Part shown: piece by piece, positions 27,361 to 38,106 of the stretch | Numbering within the stretch: position 1 is the stretch's first letter | Layout: every line of letters begins with the position of its first letter | From: an uncultured Bryobacteraceae bacterium | GTDB taxonomy: Bacteria > Acidobacteriota > Terriglobia > Bryobacterales > Bryobacteraceae | Direction of reading: 5' to 3' | Assembly: GCA_938027685.1 (NCBI GenBank) | Contig: CALJAM010000009.1 | Coordinates: 62,001 to 126,000, forward strand | Length of the DNA stretch: 64,000 nt | Notes under the pieces: model-generated | Seen by the model: only the letters and a program-made list of their open reading frames with translations | Database searches by the model: none | What the model was told of the DNA's origin: nothing | Position numbers and translations under genes: made by a program

Positions 27361-29793
27361 ATGCTGCGGGCACGAGCCATCGCATGGGTTCTTGTTTGGC
27401 CTTTCACGATCGCGGCGCAGAGCCGCTACCAAAAGCCGCCCAAGGAGATGCTGGACGTTCTCCATGCGCCGCCTCCTCCCCAGGTCTTCGTCAGTCCAGC
27501 GCGCGACGCAATGCTGTTGGCGGAATGGGTGCGGTACCCGCCGATACGTGAGCTGGCGCAGCCCATGCTCCGACTGGCGGGTCACCGCATCGATCCGCGA
27601 ACCAACGGCCCTCACAACCCGCGGTACTTCACGGCGTTCACGATCAAGAGGCTGCCCGGTGGCGAAGAGGTAAAGATCCAGGCGCCCTCGGGCGGCCGAC
27701 TGGGCGAGCCCGAATGGAGTCCCGACGGCCGGCGCCTAGCCTTCACGAACACCACTAACGCCGGAATCGAACTATGGGTGGCCGAGACCGCGACGGGCAA
27801 GGCTCGGCGACTCACCGACGTGATCGTGAACGCGGCGGGCGGCAACGCCATCCGCTGGATGCCGGACAGCCGAACGCTGCTGGTCCGGCTCATACCCGCG
27901 GGGCGTGGCAAGCCGCCGGAGCCTCCGGAGGCGCCCGAAGGCCCGACCATCCAGGAGTCCTACGGCCGCGGCGCACCCGTGTGGACCTTCCAGGATCTAT
28001 TACGCAATCCCCACGACGAGGCGCTCTACGATTACTACTTCACCGCACAGCTCGCGCTGGTCGACGTCACGGGAGGAAAACCGCAGCCGGTCGGCAAGCC
28101 GGCCATCTTCCAGACCGCCTTGCCCTCGCCCGACGGCAAGCTGCTGCTGGTGGCGCGGGTCGAGCGCCCTTACTCCTACCTCTATCCGGACCGCAATTTC
28201 CCCAAGCAGGTTGAGGTCTGGGACACGCAGGGGAAGCTCGTCTACAAGCTGGCCAGCCTGCCGCTGGCCGACGCTGTACCGACGGACGGTGTGCCTACGG
28301 GTCCCCGCCAGTACGGCTGGCGACCGAACGAGCCGGCTACGCTGGTTTGGCTGGAAGCGCTGGACGGCGGCGATCCGCGCCGGAAGGTCCCGCACCGCGA
28401 CCGGATCATGATGCTCAAGGCGCCGTTCACGGCCGCGCCGGTCGAAATCATGCGGACGGAGCATCGCGCCGCGAACTTGCTATGGGGCGCCAGCGGCGGT
28501 CTGCTGCTAGTCAGCGACTTCCAGCGCGAGCGCCGCTGGGCGCGCACCTTTGTGCTCGACGCGGATCACCCGTCGCAGCCGCCGCGTGTGCTTTGGAGCC
28601 GCGACGTCCGCGACCGCTACGGGGATCCGGGCAGTCCCGTGCTGCGCGTGCTGCCGAACGGATACCGAGTCCTGCATCAGAGCGGGCTTTGGATTCTCGT
28701 CAGCGGCGCGGGCGCATCGCCCGAAGGCGAACGCCCCTTCCTGGATCGCGTCCATCTGGAAACCGGTAGGAGCGAACGTCTGTTCCGCTCCGATGCGGAC
28801 TGCTACGAAAGTGTCGTGGCTGTGCTGGACGACGCCGGCGCCCGCGTGCTTACGCGCCGTGAGACGCCGCGCGATCCGCCCAATTATTACCTGCGCACGC
28901 TCGGCAGCGGGCCGAACGCTGCGGTCGCCCTCACTCGGTTCTCGGATCCCACGCCGCAGTTACGCTCGGTGCGGAAGCAGCTCGTCCGCTACAAACGCGC
29001 CGACGGAGTGGATCTCTCGTTCACGCTGTATCTCCCGCCTGATTACAAGGAGGGAACGCGTCTGCCGACCATCGTGTGGGCCTACCCGCTCGAATACGAT
29101 GATCCGGCCACCGCCGGTCAGGTTAGCGGGTCACCCCAACGCTACACCATGCTGGCCGGGGCATCGCACCTGTTCCTGCTGCTGGCGGGCTACGCCATTC
29201 TGGACGGGGCCTCGATGCCGGTGGTGGGCGACTTCCGCACGGTCAATGACACCTACATCGAGCAGATCGTGGCCAACGCCAAAGCGGCCATCGACAAAGC
29301 GGTCGAGTTGGGCGTTACCGATCCGCAGCGGGTTGGGGTGGGCGGCCACAGCTACGGCGCGTTCATGACCGCGAACCTGCTGGCTCACTCGGATCTCTTT
29401 CGCGCCGGCGTGGCGCGAAGCGGCGCTTACAACCGCACGCTGACGCCTTTCGGTTTCCAGAGCGAGCGGCGTACTTTCTGGGAGGCGCCCCAGCTCTACA
29501 TCAAGGTCTCCCCCTTCGCTCACGCGCACAAGATCAACGAGCCGCTGTTGCTGATCCACGGGGAAGCGGACAACAATGCAGGCACCTTCCCCATCCAATC
29601 CGAACGCATGTACCAAGCCATCCGCGGCAATGGCGGCCAGGTGCGGCTGGTCATGCTGCCGCATGAATCCCATGCGTACGCCGCCCGCGAGTCCGTCGAG
29701 CACGTACTCTACGAGATGCTGACCTGGTTCGACAAGTACGTCAAGAACGCGTCGCTCGGCGGCGCGCCCAGTTCGGCGCTTCCCGCTCGGTGA
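27361..29793 (+). CDS. Secreted S9 prolyl-oligopeptidase-family peptidase
   Basis: An 810-residue serine peptidase with signal peptide (LRARAIAWVLVWPFTIAAQS). An N-terminal beta-propeller-like region carries repeats such as EPEWSPDGRRLAFTNTTNAGIELWVAE. The catalytic alpha/beta-hydrolase domain has GGHSYGAFMTANLLAHS (Ser), HGEADNNAGTFP (Asp) and LPHESHAYAARES (His). It resembles acidobacterial glutamyl endopeptidase/dipeptidyl peptidase relatives. The ATG at 27361 directly follows a TAGAAT box at 27349-27354 with six bases between, and there is no Shine-Dalgarno sequence, so leaderless transcription is plausible. It lies 56 bases after the receptor and may use peptides taken up or released there. 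Confidence 0.9.
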   Translation: MLRARAIAWVLVWPFTIAAQSRYQKPPKEMLDVLHAPPPPQVFVSPARDAMLLAEWVRYPPIRELAQPMLRLAGHRIDPRTNGPHNPRYFTAFTIKRLPGGEEVKIQAPSGGRLGEPEWSPDGRRLAFTNTTNAGIELWVAETATGKARRLTDVIVNAAGGNAIRWMPDSRTLLVRLIPAGRGKPPEPPEAPEGPTIQESYGRGAPVWTFQDLLRNPHDEALYDYYFTAQLALVDVTGGKPQPVGKPAIFQTALPSPDGKLLLVARVERPYSYLYPDRNFPKQVEVWDTQGKLVYKLASLPLADAVPTDGVPTGPRQYGWRPNEPATLVWLEALDGGDPRRKVPHRDRIMMLKAPFTAAPVEIMRTEHRAANLLWGASGGLLLVSDFQRERRWARTFVLDADHPSQPPRVLWSRDVRDRYGDPGSPVLRVLPNGYRVLHQSGLWILVSGAGASPEGERPFLDRVHLETGRSERLFRSDADCYESVVAVLDDAGARVLTRRETPRDPPNYYLRTLGSGPNAAVALTRFSDPTPQLRSVRKQLVRYKRADGVDLSFTLYLPPDYKEGTRLPTIVWAYPLEYDDPATAGQVSGSPQRYTMLAGASHLFLLLAGYAILDGASMPVVGDFRTVNDTYIEQIVANAKAAIDKAVELGVTDPQRVGVGGHSYGAFMTANLLAHSDLFRAGVARSGAYNRTLTPFGFQSERRTFWEAPQLYIKVSPFAHAHKINEPLLLIHGEADNNAGTFPIQSERMYQAIRGNGGQVRLVMLPHESHAYAARESVEHVLYEMLTWFDKYVKNASLGGAPSSALPAR

Positions 29794-29925
29794 AACCAGT
29801 GCGAGGTTGCAGGGGGCGGCGCGCTATGCTATGGATAGACCTAAGCCTAGCTACGCAGTCCGCCTGCGCAAGGGCCTGAACGGCCGCGAGGATCGTTAAA
29901 ACGCTTTTATCGAGGGAGTGGCCTC

Positions 29926-30240
29926 ATGGAAACCGCCAATCGTAAGCTGATTCGTCCGTCCTTGGTCGAGGTCAAGGAGCAGATGAATTCCCAGCGCCGC
30001 AACAACCATCCGAAGAAGACGCCGCCCCCGGAGCAGACCAATGCCGAGAATTTTTATTACGTCAAGCAAATGCAGGCCAAGACTCCCATGGTGCTGGTGC
30101 TACAGGACGGCGAAGAGATCAGGGGCACGATCGAGTGGTATGACAAGCTGTGCCTGAAGATCAAGCGCGAGAACGCCCCGAACGTGCTCGTCTACAAGCC
30201 TGCCATCAAGTACATGTACAAGGCCAATCAGGTGAATTAG
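29926..30240 (+). CDS. hfq: Hfq-like RNA chaperone with N-terminal extension
   Basis: A 104-residue Sm-fold protein. Residues about 41-104 match Hfq: [24 protein letters not shown] is the Sm1 region, and [13 protein letters not shown] is the Sm2 strand. Typical Hfq has YKHAIS there; here His is Pro92. Residues 1-40 form a basic, proline-rich extension ([11 protein letters not shown]) that E. coli Hfq lacks. The ATG follows GAGGGAG by eight bases, so the extension is likely translated. It lies alone on the plus strand, 132 bases after the peptidase. Hexamer formation and RNA binding are inferred from the fold; the proximal-face U-binding residue is altered. Confidence 0.82.
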   Translation: METANRKLIRPSLVEVKEQMNSQRRNNHPKKTPPPEQTNAENFYYVKQMQAKTPMVLVLQDGEEIRGTIEWYDKLCLKIKRENAPNVLVYKPAIKYMYKANQVN

Positions 30241-30271
30241 CGGTCGCTCGGGGGCGTGTGCCGACGCGCAT

Positions 30272-30766
30272 TCACTTGCGCATGGCCAGACGCCGCTCGC
30301 GTCGCATCCCGGCCTCTTCGTAGCGGCGCCGCTCTTCTTCAGTCTCGGGGATGACGGGCGGCACGGGCGTGGGCCGGCCCTGCTCGTCAATCGCCACGAA
30401 CGTCAGGTAGGCCGAGCAGGTGTGGCGTTGCTCGCCCGTCAGCAGGTCCTCTACGAAGACCTTGACGCCCACCTCCATAGAGGTTCGGAAGACCCGATTG
30501 ACCGAGGAGCGCAGGATCACGAGCTGGCCGATGCGGATGGGGTGCAGGAAACTCATGTAGTCCACTGAGGCGGTGACCACGGGCCGCCGCGCATGGCGCA
30601 TCGCCGCGGTGGCGCCGGCGATGTCCACTAGGTGCATGATGCGACCGCCCAGGAGGAATCCGAAACGGTTGGCGTCGGTCGGCAGGGCCAATTCGGCGTA
30701 CTCGGATGCGGACTCTCGAACGGGCCTGCCGGCCAGGTTGGGGGAGTCGGTGTTGCGCTCCGGCAT
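30272..30766 (-). CDS. Acyl-CoA thioesterase (hotdog fold)
   Basis: A 164-residue YciA/BFIT-like thioesterase that hydrolyses acyl-CoA. ANRFGFLLGGRIMHLVDIAGATAAMRH contains the usual central helix and the catalytic Asp, followed by VTASVDYMSFLHPIRIGQLVILRSSVN and a C-terminal TFVAIDEQGRPTPVPPV. The ending is a charged coil (EEERRRYEEAGMRRERRLAMRK). I use the ATG at 30766; a GTG at 30772 would add two residues. It lies 12 bases after the Cys-containing protein gene in the same direction. Confidence 0.9.
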   Translation of the reverse strand: MPERNTDSPNLAGRPVRESASEYAELALPTDANRFGFLLGGRIMHLVDIAGATAAMRHARRPVVTASVDYMSFLHPIRIGQLVILRSSVNRVFRTSMEVGVKVFVEDLLTGEQRHTCSAYLTFVAIDEQGRPTPVPPVIPETEEERRRYEEAGMRRERRLAMRK

Positions 30767-30778
30767 GGTCACCCGACG

Positions 30779-31228
30779 TCAGCGACGGTGGGGATAACGT
30801 GCATCTTCTTGCGGCTCGCTCTTGCGGCGCAGGTAACTTTCAGCGTAGGCCTGGGCCTGGCGCTCGAGCATCCCGCCGGCGAGGTTGGCGCGGAAGCGGC
30901 GGGCCTGGACCTCGTATTCGATCTCGCCGTGTTCCATGGGACTGCCGTTCTTCTCGATCACGTAGAAAATCCGGAGCAGGTTCTCACGGTCCCCGACGAC
31001 GCTGAAACGCACCATGTCAGGACCGTCAGCGGCGGGAAAGCGCGGACAGCGGTTGCGCGCATAGCCGCGATTGCAAAGCTCGCGCAGCGTTTCTTCGTCG
31101 GGTCGATGCTCGCGCAGAGGGTCCACGCAGCAGAGGCCGACGTAGGGGTCGCCCAGCGGCAGGCGCGGGGGCTTCGGCCAGGCTTGATCGCTGAAGCGCT
31201 CGATCGGGTAAAAGTAAGGGCACGCCAT
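30779..31228 (-). CDS. Small Cys-containing hypothetical protein
   Basis: I do not recognise this 149-residue protein. Five Cys are spread over its first 61 residues (Cys3, Cys33, Cys34, Cys52, Cys61), in CPYF, GLCCVDP and CNRGYARNRCPRFP, and none later. A metal or Fe-S site is possible but unproved. There is no signal peptide. The second half has beta strands (MVRFSVVG, LLRIFYVIEKNG) and a helix (GMLERQAQAYAESYLRRKSE). It is followed 12 bases later by the thioesterase gene. It is too far from a redox enzyme for context to decide a role. Confidence 0.75.
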   Translation of the reverse strand: MACPYFYPIERFSDQAWPKPPRLPLGDPYVGLCCVDPLREHRPDEETLRELCNRGYARNRCPRFPAADGPDMVRFSVVGDRENLLRIFYVIEKNGSPMEHGEIEYEVQARRFRANLAGGMLERQAQAYAESYLRRKSEPQEDARYPHRR

Positions 31229-31306
31229 CGAAAGCCATCTTAGCAGGCACGCTGTCCGCGGTCCGAGCGGAAGGCGTCGTCGCCCGGGACGACGTCGAAC
31301 CCGGCG

Positions 31307-31768
31307 TCAGAATGGCACGTCGTCGTCGGTGATCTCGTCGGGGAACGGTTCCTCGGGCGGCCCGGCCGCAGCTTTCTGCACCCCGCGCACCGGTGGCGCG
31401 ACCATTTCTTCGGCCGAAGGCACTTCAGCGGCCCTGGCGCCTAGAAGGAGCACGTTCTGCGCGACGATTTCGGTCATGTAGCGTTTCTGGCCGGTCTCCC
31501 GGTCCTCGTATGCCCGGGTTTGGATCCGACCCTCGACGTAGACCTGTTGACCCTTGGTCAGGTAGTTGGCCAGGTTCTCCTGCCGCCAAAGCACGACGTT
31601 GTGCCACTCGGTCTCCTCTTTCCACTCTCCGGTCTGCGGGTCTTTGTACCGGTAGTTGGTCGCCAACGGAAAGGTGGTGCGGGCGGCGCCGCCGGCGGTG
31701 AAACGGGTTTCCGCGTCCTTGCCCAGGTGCCCGATGAGAATGACCTTGTTCACGCTTCGGGAAGCCAT
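31307..31768 (-). CDS. ssb: Single-stranded DNA-binding protein
   Basis: A 153-residue SSB that protects ssDNA in replication and repair. The OB fold begins SVNKVILIGHLGKDAETRFT and runs through YRYKDPQTGEWKEETEWHNVVLW and YVEGRIQTRAYEDRETGQKRY. The C-terminal tail ends DITDDDVPF-like (ITDDDVPF), the acidic tip that recruits partner enzymes. I start at the ATG at 31768 (MASRSVNKV) rather than the upstream in-frame ATG at 31822, because family members begin close to NKVILIG. Confidence 0.96.
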   Translation of the reverse strand: MASRSVNKVILIGHLGKDAETRFTAGGAARTTFPLATNYRYKDPQTGEWKEETEWHNVVLWRQENLANYLTKGQQVYVEGRIQTRAYEDRETGQKRYMTEIVAQNVLLLGARAAEVPSAEEMVAPPVRGVQKAAAGPPEEPFPDEITDDDVPF

Positions 31769-31898
31769 AGATTCTTGAACTCTAGCATAGCGGGAATCGA
31801 CCCGGAAGTCCGGCTCGCGCAAAGGATTCGGCCGATTGCTCGGGGTCGGCCTCTTCGCTAGTCGTGGCAGGCGTGGCAGCGAGCCGCGCTGTCGGGGC

Positions 31899-31904
31899 TA
31901 TAAT
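31899..31904 (+). promoter_or_regulatory. -10 box upstream of secreted protein gene
   Basis: A perfect TATAAT sits 93 bases upstream of the ATG at 31998. No good -35 is visible 17 bases upstream. A second box, TAGAAT, lies near 31959. Either could serve the secreted protein and methyltransferase pair. Confidence 0.35.
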
Positions 31905-31997
31905 TGAAAGCGACGGCGGTACGGTGCGCGTGCTCTTCCCGAGCGGAGCGGATGCCGATAGAATGAACGGAGTGAACCCGAGCGGCGAGGGAAGCCG

Positions 31998-33239
31998 ATG
32001 TTGAGGTTGCCGGCACTGCGCGGGGGAAGGAAGCTAACGGCGGCTGTGTGGGGCATGGGACTGGCGATCAGTTCATACGCCCAAGTGGTGCTTGCTCCCA
32101 GCGGCCCCGCAGGTAGAGTGCGGATCTTCAATACGGACCTGGCTGTACTCAGCCTCCAGGAGCCTCGCAAGGACCTGCCTTGCACCGTGATCCCGGTCAA
32201 GCCGTCACTCGGCTTCGACCTCCGCTTTCACAGCGGCTACGAAGTGAGCGTCCCGCTGAGGGAACTTGCGGGTTCGGAGAATTTGCTGACGATCATCTTC
32301 CGCGTGACGCCGCTCGATGCCCCGGGCGAGCCCGTCTACTTCATGCAGCGCGTGCGCGTGCCTCCCATCGAGGCGGACGCTAAAGGAGACGCCTACCTGC
32401 AGGGCGGCTTCGACGTGGGCGAGGGCCGGTATCACGTGGACTGGCTCATGCGCGACCGTACCGAACGCTTCTGCTCGTATTACTGGGATGTGGAGGCGCA
32501 GCTCTCGCCGCGCGACCGGGACCTGGCGGTGGCGCTTCCGCCCGGCCGCATCGAACCGGCCGACGCCGAACCCTTCCGCGAGGAGCCGCCGGTGGCGCGT
32601 GCGCAGGACCAGCCCCCGTTGAACGTCAAAGTGCTGGTCAATTTTGCGCCGCAAAATGCGCGGGCGGCCACCCTTCAGCCGCTGGACATCGCGGCCCTGG
32701 TGGCCATTTTGCGCGGCATCGCGCGCGAGCCGCGCATCAGCAAGTTCTCGGTCATCGCCTTCAACCTGCAGGAGCAGCGCATTCTCTACCGCCAGGATGG
32801 AGCTGACCGGATCGACTTCCCCACGCTCGGCGAGGCGCTGCAATCCCTGAACCTGGGAACCATCGACCTGAAGCGCCTGGCGCAGAAGCACGGGGAAACG
32901 CAGTTCCTCACCGAGCTCATCCAGCGCGAGATCGGCGGCGAGGACCGCCCGGATGCGCTCATCTTCGCCGGCCCCAAGGTGATGCTCGAGGAGAACGTCC
33001 CGGTGGAAGCGCTCAAGGAGGTCGGCGACGTCGAATACCCGGTCTTTTACATGAACTACAACCTCAACCCGCAGGCCAATCCCTGGCGCGATGCCATCGG
33101 ACGGGCAGTGCGCTTCTTCCGGGGCTACGAGTACACGATCACGCGGCCGCGGGACCTCTGGATCGCTCTCAACGACATCGTGGCGCGCGCGCTGCACTTC
33201 AAGAACTCGCGCAAAGCCGCCGGGAGCGGAACGCAATGA
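31998..33239 (+). CDS. Secreted protein of unknown function, vWA-like half
   Basis: A 413-residue exported protein; the signal peptide spans about residues 1-28 (KLTAAVWGMGLAISSYA). The first half is beta-rich with repeated strands (GFDLRFHSGYEVSVPL, GRYHVDWLMRDRTERFCSYYWDVEAQLS). The second half (LNVKVLVNFAPQ to IVARALHFKNS) alternates strands and helices in a way that recalls a von Willebrand A-like domain, but I cannot see a complete MIDAS motif. FCSYYWDVEAQ is striking but unassigned. An AGGGAA precedes the ATG. Its stop overlaps the methyltransferase start by four bases (ATGA), so the two are translationally coupled. Function unknown. Confidence 0.78.
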   Translation: MLRLPALRGGRKLTAAVWGMGLAISSYAQVVLAPSGPAGRVRIFNTDLAVLSLQEPRKDLPCTVIPVKPSLGFDLRFHSGYEVSVPLRELAGSENLLTIIFRVTPLDAPGEPVYFMQRVRVPPIEADAKGDAYLQGGFDVGEGRYHVDWLMRDRTERFCSYYWDVEAQLSPRDRDLAVALPPGRIEPADAEPFREEPPVARAQDQPPLNVKVLVNFAPQNARAATLQPLDIAALVAILRGIAREPRISKFSVIAFNLQEQRILYRQDGADRIDFPTLGEALQSLNLGTIDLKRLAQKHGETQFLTELIQREIGGEDRPDALIFAGPKVMLEENVPVEALKEVGDVEYPVFYMNYNLNPQANPWRDAIGRAVRFFRGYEYTITRPRDLWIALNDIVARALHFKNSRKAAGSGTQ

Positions 33240-33808
33240 CGGCGACTGCGGCCTGGACGGTTTTCGTGCTGGCGGCGGGTTGGCTCTGGCAGGGGGCCGT
33301 GCCGTGGCGCAAGACGCAGCAGTTCCGCCAGCACAGCCTGGCGCCGTTCGTCCCGTCGCCGCAGGCGGTGGTGGAAAAGATGCTGGAGGCGGCCCGAGTA
33401 AAGCGCGGCGAGACGGTCTTCGATCTCGGCTGTGGCGATGGCCGTGTGATCATTACTGCGGTTCGCAAGTTCGGCGCCCGGGGCGTGTGCATCGAGCTCT
33501 CGCCCGACCTCGTGCGGCAGACGCGCGAGGAGGTCAAGCGCTTGGGACTCGACGACCGCATCGTGATCATCGAAGGGAATCTCATGGATGCGGACCTGCG
33601 CGCCGCCGACGTCGTAACCCTTTACCTGCTGACCAGTTCGAACGAGTTGCTCAAGCCGAAACTGGAGTCCTCGCTGAAGCGCGGTGCGCGCGTCGTCTCG
33701 CACGATTTCATCGTGCCCGGCTGGGAGGCCGAACAAGTCGAGAAGGTGAAGGCAGCCGGCCGCGTCCACACCATCTACGTCTATTCAATGCCGCCCAAGC
33801 GGCACTAG
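33236..33808 (+). CDS. Class I SAM methyltransferase with N-terminal membrane helix
   Basis: A 190-residue methyltransferase. Residues about 3-19 are a hydrophobic helix (TAAWTVFVLAAGWLW) that may anchor it. The SAM-binding motif I is FDLGCGDGRVIITA, with acidic residue in VCIELSPD (motif II), and a later ADVVTLYLLTSS and RVVSHDFIVPGW. The order resembles the FAM173/ATPSCKMT lysine methyltransferase family, though assignment of the target is inference. It is coupled by ATGA to the upstream secreted protein; their joint role is unclear. It converges with purD across a 13-base gap. Confidence 0.85.
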   Translation: MTATAAWTVFVLAAGWLWQGAVPWRKTQQFRQHSLAPFVPSPQAVVEKMLEAARVKRGETVFDLGCGDGRVIITAVRKFGARGVCIELSPDLVRQTREEVKRLGLDDRIVIIEGNLMDADLRAADVVTLYLLTSSNELLKPKLESSLKRGARVVSHDFIVPGWEAEQVEKVKAAGRVHTIYVYSMPPKRH

Positions 33809-33821
33809 GCCGCAGCGCCGC

Positions 33822-35093
33822 TCACCAGCGTTTCAGTCCCTTGCGAGCAATATCGCGGCGATAGTGCATGCCCTCGAAGTGGATCTCGCGGACGGCCGCG
33901 TAGGCACGGTCGATGGCGCCGGGCAGATCGGCGGCGGAGGCTGTCACGCCCAGTACGCGCCCGCCGGCAGTGACCAGTTCTCCGTTGCGGCGGCGCGTGC
34001 CGGCATGAAAAACCACCGCGCCTTTGCCCTCGGCCCGCTCGATGCCGGAAATGGGCAGTCCAACGCGCGGCGTGCCGGGGTAGCCTTCGGAAGCCAGCAC
34101 GACGCAGACCGACGGCCGGCCGTTCCAGCGGAGGGCGGATTCGTCGAGCGCTCCGCGTGCGGCGGACGCCAAAGCTGCGGCCAAATCCCCTTCCAGGGTG
34201 TGCATGAGCGGCTGAGCCTCGGGATCGCCCATCCGCACATTGAACTCCAGCACCATCGGCCCCTCGGCCGTGAGCATCAGACCGGCGTATAGGAAGCCGG
34301 TGAACAGCGTGCCTTCGGCCTCCATGGTGCGGATGGCGGGCAGAATGATGCGCTCGAGCACCTGCTCGCGTTGGGGGGCGCTGAGGATGCGACCGTCGCA
34401 GTAGGCTCCCATGCCGCCCGTGTTGGGGCCGGTGTCGCCATCGTTCACAGGCTTATGGTCCTGAGTGCATTCAAAGGCGAGAACGCGGCGCCCGTCGGTC
34501 AAGACTATGAAGCTGGCTTCCTCGCCTTCGAGGCATTCCTCGACGACCAGTTGAGAGCCCGCCGGCCCCACCAGTCGTCCCGACAGCAGATCTGCCGCCG
34601 CCTGCTCGGCCTGCTGACGCGTGCGCGCCACCACGACGCCCTTGCCCGCTGCCAGACCGTCGGCCTTTAAAACCACCGGGACGCCAAAATGTTTCAAAGC
34701 CTCGCGCGCCTCCGCTTCGTTGGCGGCCACGCGGAAGGCTGCGGTCGGGATGCCTGCGCGCCGCATGAACTGTTTGGCGAAGATTTTGCTTCCCTCGAGC
34801 CGGGCCGCCTGCCGGCTGGGACCGACGAGGAGGCGGCCCGCGGCCCTGAAGCAATCCGCTATGCCCGCCACCAGGGGGGCCTCGGGTCCCACCACGGTCA
34901 GATCGGCATCCACGCTTTCGGCCGCGTGGAGAAAGTCCTCGGGCGTAGTCCCGCCGGCTTCAAGACATGTGGCCACGGCAGCCATCCCGGGATTGCCCGG
35001 GCAAGCATACAGGGCGCGTACGGAAGGGCTGCGGGCCAGGCGCCAGCAAAGGGCGTGCTCGCGGCCGCCGCTGCCGATGACCAGCACTTTCAC
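33822..35093 (-). CDS. purD: Phosphoribosylamine-glycine ligase
   Basis: Makes glycinamide ribonucleotide from phosphoribosylamine and glycine with ATP, step two of purine synthesis. The 423-residue ATP-grasp enzyme starts [19 protein letters not shown] and has the [21 protein letters not shown]-binding segment and the [16 protein letters not shown] metal-binding stretch near residue 290. Start is GTG at 35093 with GGAGG eight bases upstream; a TAGAAT box lies on the minus strand at 35128-35133. It is divergent from mnmG with about 104 bases between the starts. Confidence 0.96.
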   Translation of the reverse strand: MKVLVIGSGGREHALCWRLARSPSVRALYACPGNPGMAAVATCLEAGGTTPEDFLHAAESVDADLTVVGPEAPLVAGIADCFRAAGRLLVGPSRQAARLEGSKIFAKQFMRRAGIPTAAFRVAANEAEAREALKHFGVPVVLKADGLAAGKGVVVARTRQQAEQAAADLLSGRLVGPAGSQLVVEECLEGEEASFIVLTDGRRVLAFECTQDHKPVNDGDTGPNTGGMGAYCDGRILSAPQREQVLERIILPAIRTMEAEGTLFTGFLYAGLMLTAEGPMVLEFNVRMGDPEAQPLMHTLEGDLAAALASAARGALDESALRWNGRPSVCVVLASEGYPGTPRVGLPISGIERAEGKGAVVFHAGTRRRNGELVTAGGRVLGVTASAADLPGAIDRAYAAVREIHFEGMHYRRDIARKGLKRW

Positions 35094-35197
35094 GATGTGA
35101 ACCTCCGGTAGGGAGCCAAATCACCGATTCTAAACCACGGCTCGGCGGCGTCGGCACCATGCGGCCTGTCGATACAATGGAAGTAAATCCCGGGGCG

Positions 35198-37087
<1,890 letters not shown>

Positions 37088-37101
37088 TTCTGAAATCCCG
37101 C

Positions 37102-37878
37102 TCAGCGGACCACGCCCTCAAGCGGGCTGCTGGCGCTGGCGTAGAGTCGCTTGGGGATGCGGCCGGCCAGGTAAGCCAGGCGACCCGCCTCGATGGCGTG
37201 TTTCATGGCGGCCGCCATCATGACGGGATCCTGAGCGCAGGCGATGGCGGTGTTGAGCAACACGCCGTCGTAGCCCAGCTCCATGGCTTGCGTGACGTCG
37301 GAGGCGGTGCCCACCCCGGCATCCACGATGAGCGGCACCTCGGTGATCATCTCGCGCAGAATGCGCAGCGTCGTCCAGTTCTGAATGCCTAGGCCGGAGC
37401 CGATGGGCGCGGCCAGAGGCATCACGGCCGCGGCCCCGGCGTCGACTAGTTTGCGCGCGAAGACCAAGTCGTCATTGGTGTACGGCAACACGACGAAACC
37501 TTCCTTGACGAGTACGCGTGTGGCCTCCAGCAGTCCCTGATTGTCGGGGAAAAGCGTCTTTTCGTCACCAATCACCTCGAGCTTGATCCAGTTGGAAAGC
37601 CCTACCTCCCGCGCTAGCCGTGCCGTGCGAATCGCCTCCTCCGCCGTATAGCAACCGGCGGTGTTGGGCAGGATGAAATACTTGCTGCGATCGATGTAAT
37701 CGAGCAACGACTCGCGGCTGCGATCGTTGAGGTTGACGCGTCGAACAGCGACGGTCACCATCTCGGTACCGCTGGCCTCATGGCAGCGAACCATCTCCTC
37801 GAAGCTGCGGTATTTGCCCGTCCCCACGATCAGCCGCGAGCGAAACTCGCGATCCGCGATGCGCAGAACGTCCGCCAT
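37102..37878 (-). CDS. thiG: Thiazole synthase
   Basis: Forms the thiazole phosphate part of thiamine from deoxyxylulose phosphate, dehydroglycine or iminoglycine and ThiS-thiocarboxylate. The 258-residue TIM barrel begins [21 protein letters not shown]. The Schiff-base Lys lies in [17 protein letters not shown], and the phosphate site in [12 protein letters not shown] and [28 protein letters not shown]. Other thi genes and a thiamine riboswitch are not visible nearby. Upstream lie three imperfect repeats (37888-38035), where a leader could have been expected. Confidence 0.96.
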   Translation of the reverse strand: MADVLRIADREFRSRLIVGTGKYRSFEEMVRCHEASGTEMVTVAVRRVNLNDRSRESLLDYIDRSKYFILPNTAGCYTAEEAIRTARLAREVGLSNWIKLEVIGDEKTLFPDNQGLLEATRVLVKEGFVVLPYTNDDLVFARKLVDAGAAAVMPLAAPIGSGLGIQNWTTLRILREMITEVPLIVDAGVGTASDVTQAMELGYDGVLLNTAIACAQDPVMMAAAMKHAIEAGRLAYLAGRIPKRLYASASSPLEGVVR

Positions 37879-37887
37879 ACATTCCAG

Positions 37888-38035
37888 TGTAGCGCCCCGA
37901 CGTGCGCGGGCTGCGCCGCAGCGTGAGGCGGTGAAAGGCGAGGCGCAGGGTAGCGCCCTGACGCGCGCTGGGCGCGCGGGGCTATTCCGGCTGTGGTGAG
38001 GGCGTTTGGGCTGTAGCGCCCCGACGCGCGCGGGC
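37888..38035. repeat. Three imperfect 24-bp direct repeats
   Basis: The core TAGCGCCCCGACGCGCGC, with one or two changes, occurs at about 37890, 37951 and 38014, a spacing of 61 and 63 bases. Copy one has CGACGTGCGC, copy two has CCTGACGCGCG and copy three is the full form. They fill most of the thiG-porin spacer of 228 bases, where no gene is seen. Confidence 0.6.
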
Positions 38036-38106
38036 CGTTAGGCCGGGGTTGACGACCGTAAGCGCCGTGTTGCGCAGCGGCCGGCGCACCCGAGCCGCGC
38101 GGCAGC

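Noticed and set aside
37888-38035. CRISPR array
   Set aside because: Only three imperfect copies, spacers are 37-39 bases and share sequence character with the repeat, and no cas gene is present.
37879-38106. Thiamine riboswitch before thiG
   Set aside because: The conserved CTGAGA and downstream ACCTGA elements are not present.
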